A DNA stretch of 64,000 nt. Source: Halichondria panicea. Lineage: Eukaryota; Porifera; Demospongiae; Suberitida; Halichondriidae. Below, piece after piece: positions 22,751 through 35,500 of this stretch; the stretch's first letter is position 1, and each line of letters opens with the position of its first letter. The notes beneath the pieces were generated by a model, which was given only the letters and a program-made list of their open reading frames with translations, was not told the DNA's origin and ran no database searches. The stretch covers positions 884,303 through 948,302 of the forward strand of contig NC_087380.1 of the NCBI RefSeq assembly GCF_963675165.1, read 5' to 3'. The position numbers were made by a program, and so were the translations under genes.

Positions 22751-23919
22751 CTACCAGATGTACCTGATAAAGTCCGGGGATCTGCTCAGAGCGAAACTAA
22801 AATCCTCGCTACTAAGACCATCAGCTTTGACCTCTTTATTGACCTCTTTGAACACCTACCAAGTATACAAGCAATAAATCAAAATATTATACAATTAACT
22901 AGGACAATTAGACGATAATTAGACAGTCAACGAAGCATGCAAATGAGATTATACATAGCAACACTTCAAACAGTCAGCCAGGTTACACAATTATATGGAA
23001 ACACGTAAAACAACAACATCTATACATGTACATGTATGTACTGGTTTCCTCCAGGCCAGACAAGTGATACCAGAAATAATTAATATAGTAGCTTCTATCA
23101 TGCCTTAGTATTAATGAAGCGCTTATGCAATAACAACATTACATGACTTACACCATCGATTGTGACTTGCTTAGTTTGTGTCCACATCTCATCTTCTGGT
23201 CCGTCCTCCTCCTCCACGTTGCTGGTAGAGGTGAGGAGGTCCAGTAATGTATCCAAGTCACTGCGACTGATAATGCCATCACCGTCCAGATCTGTGTGTG
23301 TGTGTGGGGGGGGGTGGTGTAGCAGTACAACATGTGTGTGGGGGGTGGTCTAGGGGGCGTGGTAGTACAGTGTGGGTATAGAGGCTCACCATACACTCGG
23401 AAGGCGTACACGGTTCTCACTTGAATGGAAGTCTGTGAAGTGGAGGGATTGAAGCGACAGACGGTATTGCGTGTGCTCGCTCACCTTTGGGTTGAATACC
23501 GATATCATCTCAAGGAACTCTAGAAAGTTCATGAAACCTTCTTTCTCTGAACCAAACGTAAACACCTTCAAAATCCTCGCACTCAGGGGGTTCGTCTGTG
23601 TGGGTGTGGGTGTGGGTGTGTGGGTGTGTAGGGATCATCGAACAACACCATGATAGGCCTCGCTACGAGAGAGCTACTAAATGCATTTTGAAATTGTATG
23701 CAGGTACGTAGCTACGAAAAAAATCTAAGGCCCCAGGCAATTTAAGTACAGAGTATATACTTTGTATGCCTCACCTTCATTTGAGGTAGATTGTCAAGGA
23801 TGTGTTGTACGGGCAGAGTGACTTCAGGATTGATGTAGCCATTGTCGATGATTGAGCTCCTCTGTTCCCCTTCACTGGGTGTGTAGAGTTCGTACAGCGC
23901 TGAGAAGTGTTTGAAAGTG

Positions 23920-23952
<33 letters not shown>

Positions 23953-24203
23953 GGGGTTAGTTGATACTTCCCGCGATCCTGTTGCTGGTTGACGGTATTT
24001 ATAGTATCAGACTCACTGGTAAATCTCTGTTCTGTTGAGACAGGTACAAGCCTGTATGTAGGAACGTATGGATTTGAAGTTTCAACGGCCATTAGTGCAG
24101 TGGATATACACAGTACACACACACACACACACACACACAGAATTAAACTCACCAACATTCCAGACATGTCATCGTCTCTGAAGGTGGCTAACTTGGCACC
24201 CAT
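22751..24203 (-). CDS. CIB: CIB-family calcium- and integrin-binding EF-hand protein
   Basis: Seven phase-consistent exons: 24153-24203, 24017-24051, 23775-23919, 23485-23595, 23390-23432, 23152-23291 and 22751-22855, giving 209 residues. Order: MGAKLATFRDDD head with a Gly-2 that could be myristoylated; CLNRTEIYHTFKHFSALYEL helix pair; NPLSARILKVFTFGSEKEGF...FLEFLEMISVF, the degenerate second EF-hand region; VRTVYAFRVYDLDGDGIISRSDL, a complete calcium-binding loop; and SSEDFSFALSRSPDFIR, the family C-terminus. Vertebrate CIBs are about 190 residues and bind integrin alpha tails, kinases and TMC channels. The last EF-hand, usually calcium-binding in CIBs, has lost its D-x-D-x-D-G loop (KEVKADGLSSEDF). 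Exon 1 to 2 is the least certain junction. Confidence 0.82.
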
Positions 24204-24526
24204 ATTGCACTAGCTCACACCGGATGGATTGAATAAGGCAAAGCTTGAATACTAAACACTATAGTACTCTATACAGTAGACAAGATCTGAGTACGTAAAA
24301 GTAGCTAGCTCGAAAAGTATAGAAGGTAAAAAAGCAATTTTGTATGAGGTTGAGGTATGGTATGGAATATGGCTTCACTACAATTCATAGGGTTTGCTTA
24401 TCGAGGTCAAGCCGCGGATTTGAAAATGGTGACACACGATAATGTTTTTATTATGTGACGATCATAACCAAATGAAATAAAATAGACAACTGACATAAAC
24501 ATACAGCATAATATGCACAATCCTAG
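24204..24526. promoter_or_regulatory. CIB 5' flank and DNAI3 3' UTR
   Basis: Only 323 bases separate the CIB start from the DNAI3 stop. TTTATT at 24447-24452 is AATAAA on the minus strand, about 75 bases after the DNAI3 stop, the likely poly(A) signal. The CIB promoter must lie in the rest or overlap the DNAI3 3' end. Confidence 0.5.
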
Positions 24527-25584
24527 CTAGTCATCAGTACTAGAGTTCAGTTGTACTAGACCCAGTTCAACAAGCAGCTTTAACTCCATTGACAGATATT
24601 CGTCATATTCCTAAAATGGATGGATAGACAGTAACTAGCGTACAGTACTAGTACACACACACTCCCTCTCTCCCCCTCTATGATTAAGGTTGTGCAATGC
24701 GTTCAAGGCACTAAAATTCCAATGGAGAACAGTATTTCTTGTCTAATATACTCACTTTTTTTGCCAATTCCTCTGAGTTGTCTATCACGGCTTTCGTAGT
24801 GTCTCCTCCTTCCTCCTGGTGAAGGTAGATCATCAATCATATACAATCAATACAGATATTGGTGGTCTTACTGTCTTGGGCTCCACTTTGGATGAGTCCA
24901 GCTTCTTCTTTTCAATCTTCCTGGTTGACAATCGCTGAGTGGTAGAGTCGAGACGTTTCTCCTCACGCTCAAAGAATGACTTCATTATGGACACCTACAA
25001 AATAATTAAAACATGACTATAAAACTGTTTTGTTGGATTTCGATTATCCAGAAAATTTGTATTGAAATTAAGGCAATTCTGAGAGCAGAAGTTGGACAAT
25101 CTGAACACAATTACAGGCTCTCAAAGATAGCTACTAAAACGGTTGAAATTACAGTGTACGTTCAAAACGTACTTACAATATTTTATTCACCTCATTACTG
25201 GAGGGATGACTCAAGCTCCAGGGTACCTCAAGTATGTGCAGAGTACCACCACTGTCTCCCACTGCCAGCATCAACTGCTTACCTGTATATACAAACACAG
25301 CCATCAATAACTATACACACTAACTATTGTAGGCAGCTTTGACTTGGGCTACTCTATTAGAGCTGCACTAGTAACTCACTGGTGAGAGGCCATGGGTAGA
25401 CAGAGGTGATACACATGGGGGAAACATTCTGAGCCAACAGTGGTTCATGAGATCTGTCAACAATTGGACCATAATTTGAAAGTAAATACTTTAACAGTGC
25501 ATGTAAACAGTATCAAAATTCGCACACACACACCCACACACCCACACCCACACACATACCCACACACCCACACCCACACACCCA

Positions 25585-25625
<41 letters not shown>

Positions 25626-28600
25626 GTCCATGAGGTCCCAGACATCAACATTTCCATTGGCTTTAGTTACAAAGAACACTCCAGGACGTGTTGGACACCA
25701 GGCCCCACCAGTCAGCTGCACGGACGAGCTGTGAGACTTGAGCAGGGCATCACCCTACAAGGAGGAGGACACAGGAATCATTAATTATGATAATTATCAA
25801 AAAATAATGCTATGCAAAACTGATGAAACGCAAAACTGATGACTTATTGGACGCTCCCGTTTGGAATGGAGATGGAACGTTTAATGTTGCCCCCTTGTGC
25901 TAGAAAACACAAAGGTTGTGTGTACATTAACTGGTCAAGTCAACTATGAAACTGTAGAACACCAGGAGTGTATGAATACATTGTGTGCTGTAAAACTAGG
26001 AGAATAATAAACATTTCGTGTCATGTTAACACTGTTTGTTTTTTGTGTGTGTTCGGCTTCTTAGAATTCAGAGAAGCCAAAGACACATAAAAACACTGTT
26101 TATCTTAAAGCCAAAAATTATATGTATATGTAACACCTAAAATAATCATGAACATTCTGTTTTGAAATGAAGGTGATCTATAAAAGAAAGCCAGAAAAAT
26201 AATCTATAGTCAAAGCAAATTTCACAGAAATTCAGCAACTAAACGGTTGATTCTCAGATTCTCAAACAATGAAGGTGGCTATTCTCGTCCTGGCATTGGT
26301 TGCCCTCACAGCCAGTGTGGCTTACGCTACTCCTGTTGAAGAAACAAAGTTTGAGGCTATGCTTCAAGCTCTTATTGAATCTCAACAGACAGAAGACGAC
26401 TCTGCAGATGGAACAGCTTCAGAGCAAGACAAGCAGTCAATTGTCGCTCAAGATCAAGACGAGCAAATCGATGCTGCTGCACTGCAAAAGTTTTTCGCAG
26501 AGCAGCAAGTGCCGGCTGAATTGCAAAAATGGGGCCGTACGATCATCAAAAATTACAGAAACTATTTCTCAAGAATCAGGGCCAACATCATCAGGAGAGG
26601 TATCAGGGCAGGCATCAGGTGTGGACTCAAGAGCATATATTCCAAGAGTACATTTCGTGGCTAAGAAAGAACGAGAACTGACAAGAGACAGATGACTGAA
26701 GTTCAGTAGATTATATATAGAATGTTGCATAATTATATACATAATTGTGTAGTTGAACGATTAGAGTGTTGAGATAACACAGAATAGGACGTGAAGAGCT
26801 TCAGTGATTTTATTATACATATAAACTGTTTCAATAAAAGCAATCGAGTTTTGCATGCGTGGGGGGATGATTGCATGCTACATACATAAAAATTATACAT
26901 AACATACATGGAATGATAATAGTACAAACTGTTGAGAACAGGACAGGGATAGTAAAGCTACTAGACGCATATTTTTTAGCTTCGAAATCAGACGTTCCTA
27001 ACACAAGTCAGGGTTTCTTCAGGATTTTGCACAAGTGGGGGAAATGTGGTTCCAAATTTATGAATAGAAAATTGATAGGGTGGTATAGGAATCAAAGTTT
27101 GTGATCAATCAATTGGTACATGTATGTGTACTGTATGCTACACCCACTACTCTGACCTTTGACCCCTCTCTCCAGATGGCCCAGGTCCACCCGCCAACGG
27201 AGAGGACTATGTCTCTGAAGAAAGGTGACCTCTCGACACACGACACCGGGCCGTTGTGAGTATTGGAATGGAACTTTGGTGGAGAGGGAACCAGTTTACC
27301 GCTCTCAGAGTCTCTCATGGGCACCCAGTCATAGTAGGCTACCTCACCATCCTAACAGACAATAATAAGCAGCTTAATAGCTACATATTTATTACATGTA
27401 TGTATAGTCTATCTACTATATACCTGTGTATAACTTCAACTTTACATTGCAAATGTTTTTGTGGTCTATTCTATGTGTAAGTGTTTGTATTTGGGCTTGT
27501 AGTTCACTGGTACAAACGTAATTAGTATGACTTTGTATAGCTGTGGGATACATGCGAGTATCAGCAACCTCACAGTTACCTCAGAGCCAATGAAGAACAT
27601 GGTGGATGCTCCCTCGATTGGTTTGCCCTCTCCACTGGCCGTCACACTGGGCTCCTCCGCAAGGTCAGAGCTAGCTACTGACAACAATGCATACATCAGT
27701 AATACGTCTGTGGTACTAGCACTATATACACACATGAATGAGAAGTGGACGAGGGTATAATAAAATCAAACGCATACCAACATAAATACTGAAATACCTT
27801 TGGGCTTCTGCTTGTGTTTCTCGTGAATACTAACTCTAGTGACAGAAAACATTCCAGGAAAATCCACTCGAGCGAGGGGCAACTGAGGGATGCAATCACA
27901 AGTTAACACTGTCATAAATTTCCTACATATAATATGGTACTCCACATAATAAATTACTGCTATTTTTCCTCACTTTAAGGAATGGTTTCCAGGTGAGGTT
28001 GATGTGGGCATACGGTTGGTCGGGAGTCACTGTGGAGGACTTCTGCACACTCACTTTCCTCTGAACAGACGGTCGAATGTCCCAGAACAATACGTTACTG
28101 TGTGATGTGTGGGGGGGTGTGGGGGTGTGTGTGGGTGGGAGGTAGAATTGGTAATACCAACGTTTAGGATACAGGAATAATTAACATGTAGGTTTAGAAT
28201 AACTACTAAATACAATTGGATTGAATCTTAACACACACACACACTCACCCATCAATGCTAGCACTGATGATTTGATTGGTTTTTCCTCCAACTCCCTCCA
28301 GTACTTGAAAGTTCTTAGTAGACACCTCGATATGCTCCGGCACCCACTGCACATGACACACGGCCAAACTGTGACTGTCCTTGATAGAGCTGACAGCAGC
28401 GTACTGTACCATTGGAGCATGGTCCAACTTGGGGTCAGTGTCAAAGATAGCCTGCAAAAAAGATGGAATTAATGGACGTGTACATGTACGTGTATGAGAG
28501 TACTGGAGTTGGCTCAGTAACTAGAGTTCTGATTATCCAAATTAAAGGACTTTCTGATTTTCTGAAAGCTTAGAAGGAGCCCATTTAGATGGTATACTCA

Positions 28601-29240
28601 AATCTCAAATTTTGAACGGGCCATAATTCCCAGTTTTCGGGAAAATATCATGGGTTATAGCCCATGATATTTTGTCAAAAACAGGCTCAAATAGACTTTT
28701 GATTTTAACACATCATCTGAAAGGCCTCTCTCTAAGCTTTCAGAAAATCATAAAATTAACACTATCGGACCAACAAAACTAAAGTTATGGCTGTTCAAAG
28801 ATGATCTATTCAACGCTTTGGTAAGGTAGTAAAGTTAAAGTAAGACTAGCCTCACCATGTTAGCAGCAGCACTTCGAACATCAGAAGATTCCTGAGATTT
28901 GTTTACTTGCAGTCTGTCTTGATATTCCCCTAAGTCCCATAGCACCACCTGTATCGTGTGTGCGTGTGTGTATGTGCGTGTGTGTGTGTGTGTGTCTAGT
29001 GTCTAGTGTTTTTATAACGATGTTTACCTGACCATTAGCACATCCTCCGATGACTATGTTGGGGTCAGAAGGGTTAAATTTGAAACAGAGCACGTCATCA
29101 GGAGCTTCTAGAAACAGTTGGGGATGAATGGGGTCAGTGAAACTCCATATAAGGATGAGAGATTTTGAGAGGAGAAGACGATTGGAGAGTTGTATACGTT
29201 CGTCAAATGAGTAGTTCTGACCACAAGACACGGCAATGAT

Positions 29241-29274
<34 letters not shown>

Positions 29275-31802
29275 GGGTGTGTGGGTGTGTGAGGGTGTGG
29301 GTGTTGTGTGTGTGTGAGGGTGGGTGCCGTGTGTGTGTGTGGGTAGGTGTGTGAGGGGGTGGTGTGTGTGTGAGGGTGTGTGTGGATGGGGGGAGGGAAT
29401 AATTATAGCTGCATACTTGCATAAGCAATATCATGGCATTATAAGTACATTCATTGTAGACCAGTTAGCCTAGCTACGTATGCGTGCACATTCAGTAAAG
29501 AAGTTGGTGAAAGCCCTTACTTGTGTACAGTACTTCTAACTGACTACCATTTAGTATGGTACAGTACATACAACATTTAATGATATAAATAGGCCAGATA
29601 TGGTGACCCACTTGTGAGCATGCTAGCTACTGACCCTTGATGGTGGGGTGCCAGTCAACGCAAGTGATGAGTTTATCTTTAGAGAACTTGAGGTCAGTGA
29701 AGGATTGGTACTCTTTCAGATTAGTGTCAGACTTGTTCCCAGTGATGAAGTCAGTCTCTGACAGGTTTGTGTAGTCGTCTGCTAATATGTCCATGATCTG
29801 GTTTTGTTGGAGGCTTAGCTCCATTCTGATGGGAGAGGGGTTGTCAGTGGTGGTTGGGTTTGGACATTAGAAGCAATGTAGAGACACATGTGCAGCAACT
29901 ACATGTATGAAGACTGTACACTTGCAAGGAGGGTGTGATTGCAAAGTACAAAGTACACAGTATAAATTGTTATAATTATGGTAGCTCAGTATCAGAAAAA
30001 TAACAGCTTATGACAAACTAAAGATTTGGGCCCAAAATCAATAGCTAATTTAAACACATCAGTTGATAGGCCTTTCAAAGAGCTTTTAAACGCACACTTC
30101 AGTTTTGTTAAGTTGTGGGTCTTCAAAGGTAGCTACTGAAATACAGTACATGTAGTACTAACAGTGTATGTGTACCTGGGGTAGGCCTTGCTAAGGAAGT
30201 CACTCATGGCCTGACTCTCCCACTGGGTATGTGCTTCCTGTGGTGGCAGCTCACGAGGACTGTACTGCACTGCAGCATTGACTGGTGACCTCCACTCAGT
30301 CTGACAGGAGCCCTCACAAGTGTCAGGTACAGCCTGGGTAGCAAGAGAAGGGGTAGTAGACTAGGGTATGTGTGTACTGCAGGGGTTGCTGAAAGCCATT
30401 GCTACATAGTTTATTTCATTTTTTGCTTTTGTTTTCAATTGTTGAATTTACAATGTAAAGTACGCAATTAATGCCTAAATATTCATCCTATACACACCAC
30501 AAACACACACCACCCACCCACCCACCCACACACCTCACACCACACACACACCTGTACAGCAATGTCCATCTCAGATCTGCATAGCTGATAGTTGGGTTCA
30601 TCATGAGGAGAGATATCTAGGACGAGGTCAGAGTGCACTGAGGCAAGGTGGTCACTCAAGCTAACAGGAGAGTTGAAATACATTCTTTTACGAGACACTT
30701 TGAAACTGATCTGTAGGAAAGAAAATCCCAGAAATGTATTTATAAAGACTCTTATACACATTGTATAATCATAGCCTTACAGAGATGTGCCCACACTGGT
30801 CGGTGGTGGTGGCTTCTAATAACCACCTCTTATAGGCCTACTTTACCATTACCATAGGCTACACCACCCCCCCCCCCCCCCCCCACCGGATAAAAGAGGC
30901 AAATTTAATTGAAAGTGAGGATTAAAAATTACCCACCACTTTTCGGGGCATATCACTCTAAAATACATGACCATATTCTCGCACCAATGGTCTGCTGTCT
31001 GTGACAAGGCTCTCTCTGATCTCAGTGTCAGAGCCGAGACATTCCCACTCTCGAGGGACGGGGGTGGATGGGATCACATCATCCTCTTCCTCTTCTTTGC
31101 TGCCCCCTTCTTTAACCCCTTCTTCTCCGAGGTCTTCCTTAGGTGGCTGGTTAGGGGTTAAAAATTGCTCAGTAAACATACAGGTATAAGGCTGCCCCAA
31201 GTATTAGTTATTTGAGCACGAGTGCAATATGCCAGATATTGGCTCAGTAGTAAATTAGTGGTTGAGGGCCGTATACACAAAAATTACATTTAGGATTCTT
31301 TCTTTAGCTTCTTCGGTGATGCAAATGTAAAAATTTTCTCCGTACTGAAAGTCGTGGTCGTACACAATCAGTAGTTCCTCTCCTGGGTACGCCTGCCAAT
31401 GGGGTCAAAGGTCATTGTGGGTGTGCATTAAATGGGAAATACACACATACGTACCTGTACTTGTTTCTTTACAGGGTGGAAATCACACACGGCCGCTCGA
31501 GTTTTAAAATCGTCTAATATTTTTGCTTTCAGGATGAGCTTGTGCGGATTGTCACTTGTGAGGTGAGTGTCGACTACACATTCAAATATCTGTTGACTTG
31601 GCCCGGAGAAAAACAGTGGTTTAATGCCATCAGGGATAGAGATTGCAGGAGGGATCACTTCTTCTTGTTTGGTACCCTCAGGCGCAGGCATTGTGTACTC
31701 CTTTAGAGCCTTCTCTTGCTTGTTGCTATAGTGACTGTGAACTACCTCGAGGTTAGAAAAATCAACTTCCAAACAGAGCCGCAAGAATTTTTTAATCTTT
31801 AC
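24527..31802 (-). CDS. DNAI3: Axonemal dynein intermediate chain DNAI3 (WDR63)
   Basis: Nineteen phase-consistent exons: 31455-31802, 31288-31392, 30967-31146, 30552-30710, 30176-30333, 29635-29825, 29028-29242, 28856-28948, 28249-28451, 27974-28097, 27798-27882, 27580-27674, 27157-27351, 25624-25754, 25380-25453, 25191-25282, 24872-24994, 24756-24815 and 24527-24610. They encode up to 904 residues; the human protein is about 890. Diagnostic stretches: YQSFTDLKFSKDKLITCVDW, then SFDERI, then IWSFTDPIHPQLFLEAPDDV, then WD-repeat segments (VLFWDIRPS, SPFFRDIVLSVGGW, NGNVDVWDLMD) and a charged C-terminal helix. DNAI3 is the IC140-type intermediate chain of inner-arm dynein f/I1 in motile cilia. 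The first exon begins after a splice acceptor with no upstream ATG in frame; the first internal Met is at 31691. The 27157/25754 intron holds another gene on the opposite strand. Confidence 0.88.
25520..25624. repeat. CA/CCCACA simple repeat at DNAI3 intron edge
   Basis: (CA)n mixed with CCCACA immediately upstream of the 3' splice-side exon boundary. It generates several spurious reading frames on both strands. Confidence 0.85.
26179..26186 (+). promoter_or_regulatory. TATA box of the nested peptide gene
   Basis: TATAAAAG, 83 bases upstream of the ATG at 26269, on the strand opposite to DNAI3. The spacing leaves a 5' UTR of about 55 bases. Confidence 0.6.
26269..26664 (+). CDS. Secreted precursor with acidic pro-region and cationic C-terminal peptide (antimicrobial-peptide-like)
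   Basis: A single-exon gene of 131 residues, nested antisense in a DNAI3 intron. Residues 1-20 (MKVAILVLALVALTASVAYA) are a clear signal peptide. Residues 21-84 are rich in D/E/Q with few basic residues. From residue 85 to the end there is no Asp or Glu, while about 13 Lys/Arg occur (WGRTIIKNYRNYF, RIRANIIRRGIRAGIRCGLK) with an amphipathic spacing and one Cys. This three-part plan (signal, acidic pro-piece, cationic tail) is that of many host-defence peptide precursors. I recognise no family. It has its own TATA box and an AATAAA at 26833-26838. Alternatives are a neuropeptide-like or matrix peptide; there is no clear dibasic cleavage site at the acid/basic border. Membrane activity is inference. 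Confidence 0.7.
   Translation: MKVAILVLALVALTASVAYATPVEETKFEAMLQALIESQQTEDDSADGTASEQDKQSIVAQDQDEQIDAAALQKFFAEQQVPAELQKWGRTIIKNYRNYFSRIRANIIRRGIRAGIRCGLKSIYSKSTFRG
26833..26838 (+). promoter_or_regulatory. Poly(A) signal of the nested peptide gene
   Basis: AATAAA, 169 bases past the stop codon at 26664. Confidence 0.55.
28530..28810. repeat. Dispersed intronic repeat (GAAAGCTTAGAAGGAG / AAGTTATGGCTGTT family)
   Basis: It shares phrases with 30020-30130, 38640-38770, 44330-44760 and 44790-45100: TTTTCTGAAAGCTTAGAAGG, TTTCAGAAAATCAT(A/G)AAAT and AAAGTTATGGCTGTT. Part is inverted around 28590-28740. No coding potential. Confidence 0.6.
29243..29395. repeat. TG/GTGTGAGGG simple repeat in DNAI3 intron
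   Basis: TG dinucleotides grading into GTGTGAGGGTG units. It supports spurious minus-strand frames only. Confidence 0.85.
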
Positions 31803-31837
31803 CTATAGAGGTAGATGTCAACCGTTTATGGCCGCGG

Positions 31838-31843
31838 TTTATT
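31838..31843 (-). promoter_or_regulatory. Poly(A) signal of SCPx
   Basis: TTTATT on the plus strand is AATAAA on the minus strand, 105 bases past the SCPx stop and only about 36 bases before the first DNAI3 exon seen. Confidence 0.55.
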
Positions 31844-31947
31844 ACGAGGTACAATGTACATGTAATGTAAAATTACTGTAGGGGTAAAAATAACTCATAA
31901 ATACTTTCACAATGTTTCTAATCACAAATGGGAAAACCAAAAGAGTC

Positions 31948-32508
31948 CTACAGCTTAGACTTTGGTGGCTTTATTATAGTCTGCAACTTCATAGCCAGAG
32001 CAGTGTTTCCAGCAATCTTCAGCTTGCCTTCGAAAAAAGCCTGCATGTACAAAGAAAGAAAACAGTACTCTAAAATAGTCACCTTACCATAGGACAAGTA
32101 AACACACGCTACAAACATTCACACCTTGTAGTGTGAATTATCAACAAAATCGTTGAATATTTAGATCACCAGAACTCTAGTTACATGACCGACTGTAGTA
32201 AAATCAAATGAACTATGGTATAATGTATAATGGTTTGGAAACAACATAAGTACACAAAGACAAGCCCACTACAAATGTACATGTAACGGCATTTCTAAAC
32301 AGCCAATTATTTTCTCAGAACAACATTTGTTTGTGGTTTACAATACAATGAGAGCAAGACTGTTAGCATATATAATATAGCCAGTGTACAAGTGTTCACC
32401 TTCTGTCCACTCAGCTTTCCACTAGCCATGTCCATAAAGTCCTCATCCTTCATGGTGATAGTACAGTTTCCCTTCTGACCTGCAAATAGTGAAAAAAAAA
32501 AGATTCCA

Positions 32509-32553
<45 letters not shown>

Positions 32554-35500
32554 TGTGTGTGTGTGTGTGCGTGGTGTGTGTCGATCAGTAAAAGTAACTA
32601 AATAGGAACTCATAGAATGATACTTTATAGCTAGTACAGTGGAACCCCTCTATAACGGACACCTTTGGGGAACAATGTTTTGGCCTTTATACAGAGGTGA
32701 CCTTTGTTGAGAGGTTGTTTTATACACAAACTGTTCATTTGGGACCTGGGTGCCTGGCCGTTAAATAGCAACTGGCCTTTATTCGGAGGTGGTTGAACAG
32801 AGGTTCCACTGTATCATCAGTGAGACTTTATTATTAGCTCTAGCTACGTACACTCGTCTGGCCTGTTTGCTCATGCATATAAATAGTCACCTGGTCCCTT
32901 CGTGACTGACCCCGTGCCATTCTTGAGGTCTATCTTCCATTCTGTCACTGCACCATCGGAAGTTTTGATCTTGAATATATAGATGCCTTTCACTTTCTTC
33001 ACAAGATCGGCTCCATTCTGAGGAGGAGGGAGGATCATAACGTAACGAACCACCACTGGATAACTACGCTACAAACGCAGAGACTACACAAAACTGGTAG
33101 CCCAGCAGAAGTTGCTATAGGTACTAGGTGGGGACATCCTGTGTCTCTAATTACATACCTTCGATATCTCCTCTGCAATGAGGTCAATTAGTGGTGCACA
33201 CTGTGGTCCACTCATCACACTGTGTGTGTGTGGGCGTGTGTAGTGTGGGTGTGTGTGGGCGTGTGTAGTGTGGGTGTGTGTGGGAGGAGGACACGAGTAT
33301 ACTCTAGATCGAAACTGTCTGATACCTATAGACACTATGTAGCTTGTAATACAGACCACTTAGAGCTGTGACAACCACACATGGCAACCATTGGCTCCCT
33401 CCCTATACAAGTATGGTACACAAGTATTGTATATCTTAATTAGCAAACACAGCCAGCCGGGGGGGCCCCATATTAATTTAGTATTATATACTGATAGATA
33501 AAACTCATTATTAGAACACAAACAAGATGCCTGGCTGGGTACGGGTATAAAGAAACTGACCTCTCTTGGCTTGAAACAGATTTGGAAATTCAACACACAC
33601 AGAGTTATTAATCAATCTTAATGATATTCATGACCACATCCACCCACAAAACTAACACATGACCTTTATCTCTAAAAGTGTCAACTTTATCACAATACAA
33701 CGCCCACACACACTAATTACACACCTGGGCACACTTGATGGGAACCCGAGTTTATATAGTGACACCACGCAGGCCCCTCCCAGTCCGAGGTTGTGCTGTA
33801 GTCCCAATTTAGCGCCGGGCACCTGTCTCAGGTCGGCCTCTCCTCTGAGCTGCCAGCACAGCTCTGCACATTGGGCCAGACCAGTGGCCCCAAGGGGATG
33901 GCCCTTGGAGATGAGCCCACCACTCGGGTTGATGACGTACTTGCCTCCGTATGTGTTATCACCGCGATCAATCATCTCACCAGCTTTACCTGCGTATGCG
34001 TGAGTATGGATACAACCATACAACCACTTCAACTGTTTTGTATATAGTATAATATTAAAAGCTAGTAGCCTAATTGACCTCAAATGTGTAGGAGAGCTTA
34101 TAGTGTGGTCCCACTGTGTATACACTAAGTGAAAAAGGGTTAAAGCATAGATTGAATAGGGAGAGGGATTGGAAACGGAAGTTACCTCGAATTATATCCG
34201 CGTTACGCCGGGGTTTAATCGAGGCTGTGTATCTAACATTGGTAAAATCTTGTCTGCTAGATTATACTACAAAACTTGCACTTCCAACTGACACTTGAGA
34301 CCATATGGGACACAGTACACCGATGAGTTGCACAGTCTTAGCTATATTAGAAGCATTCTAGGTATATAAAGATCTCATAGCGTGTTTTGTACCTCTAGCT
34401 CTCTTCACAAAAGTCAAAAATGTATTTTTTCTTTTCCAACTGTTGCTCACCATTAGGGGGCATGAGAATGACGTTTTAGGGGGGCTCTGAATATCTTGTA
34501 GTGATCATAATTCATGAAACATTGTTTCCCGCGTGTTGAGCAACCGTAACACGGATTGACATCAAAGGCTCTCTGCTGCCATGCTGCAAATTCAATGTAA
34601 AATGTCACGTGACGCTACTTCCGTTTCCAATCCCTCTCCCTATCTATTCAATCTATGGTTAAACAAAGGTATCACTTATACATCCACATATCTATTATTA
34701 CAGCTGCCATTGCAAGCTTTGATCACAGCTGGCACAGTTTATAAGAGACATGTAAACTATTGGAACCCTTCAGGGGCTATGTACATGCGTAACCTTGCTA
34801 GCTACCAGTCATCTTTCTCTAATGTAACTAACTACAAAGGTTGCTTACCCGATATGTTAGATAACTAAACTTAGTTTGGCCGGGAGTGAGGCTACGCACG
34901 GACTACACTGTATATATATATGTGAGGAACTGCTTGTAATTGTATGGCCAGTACAGGTAGTAACACGTGCACTACCGATAGTAGTCTCGCAGGCCATACT
35001 ATACTTTGTTCTAGTGTGGCCCGCGAGACTAGCTCAAGTGCACTGATGTCTATAATTATCTATTATAGGGCGTCACCTTCGGGACAAAGCCCCAGTCCCT
35101 CGTACGTGATGAGCTCGTTGGCTGAGAAGCAATCGTGTAGTTCCACCACGTCCACTTCCTGTGGGGTGTGGCCAGACTTGGCATACACTGCCGCAGCAGC
35201 TTTCTTAGTCATGTCATAGCCAACCTGCAGTGTTGGAGAGTGGTAGGTAAAATCACACACACACACACAACTTGAAAATGGTCGCTTTGGGGACATAAGT
35301 ACGTACATGTTCATATAATTATTATAATAATTATTGTATGAGCAAAATGAGACTGAAAGCATTATAAAACAGTTTCCATATTATATGCTCCATAGTAGGG
35401 GCGTAGCCAGGATTTGAGAGAGGGGGGTGCTTGATGAATGGATTGTCAGAATTACTAGTGGGGGGTCTGGGGTCACTCCCCCAGAAATTTTTTGTTGTTA

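Noticed and set aside
25440..25784. Frames across the CA/CCCACA tract
   Set aside because: Simple-repeat translations; the real DNAI3 exons 25624-25754 and 25380-25453 explain the coding parts.
26300..26695. Second 131-residue plus-strand frame overlapping the nested peptide gene
   Set aside because: Shadow frame: no signal peptide and Gln/Ser/Lys-rich composition from frame-shifted codons. The 26269 frame has the signal peptide and well-placed TATA.
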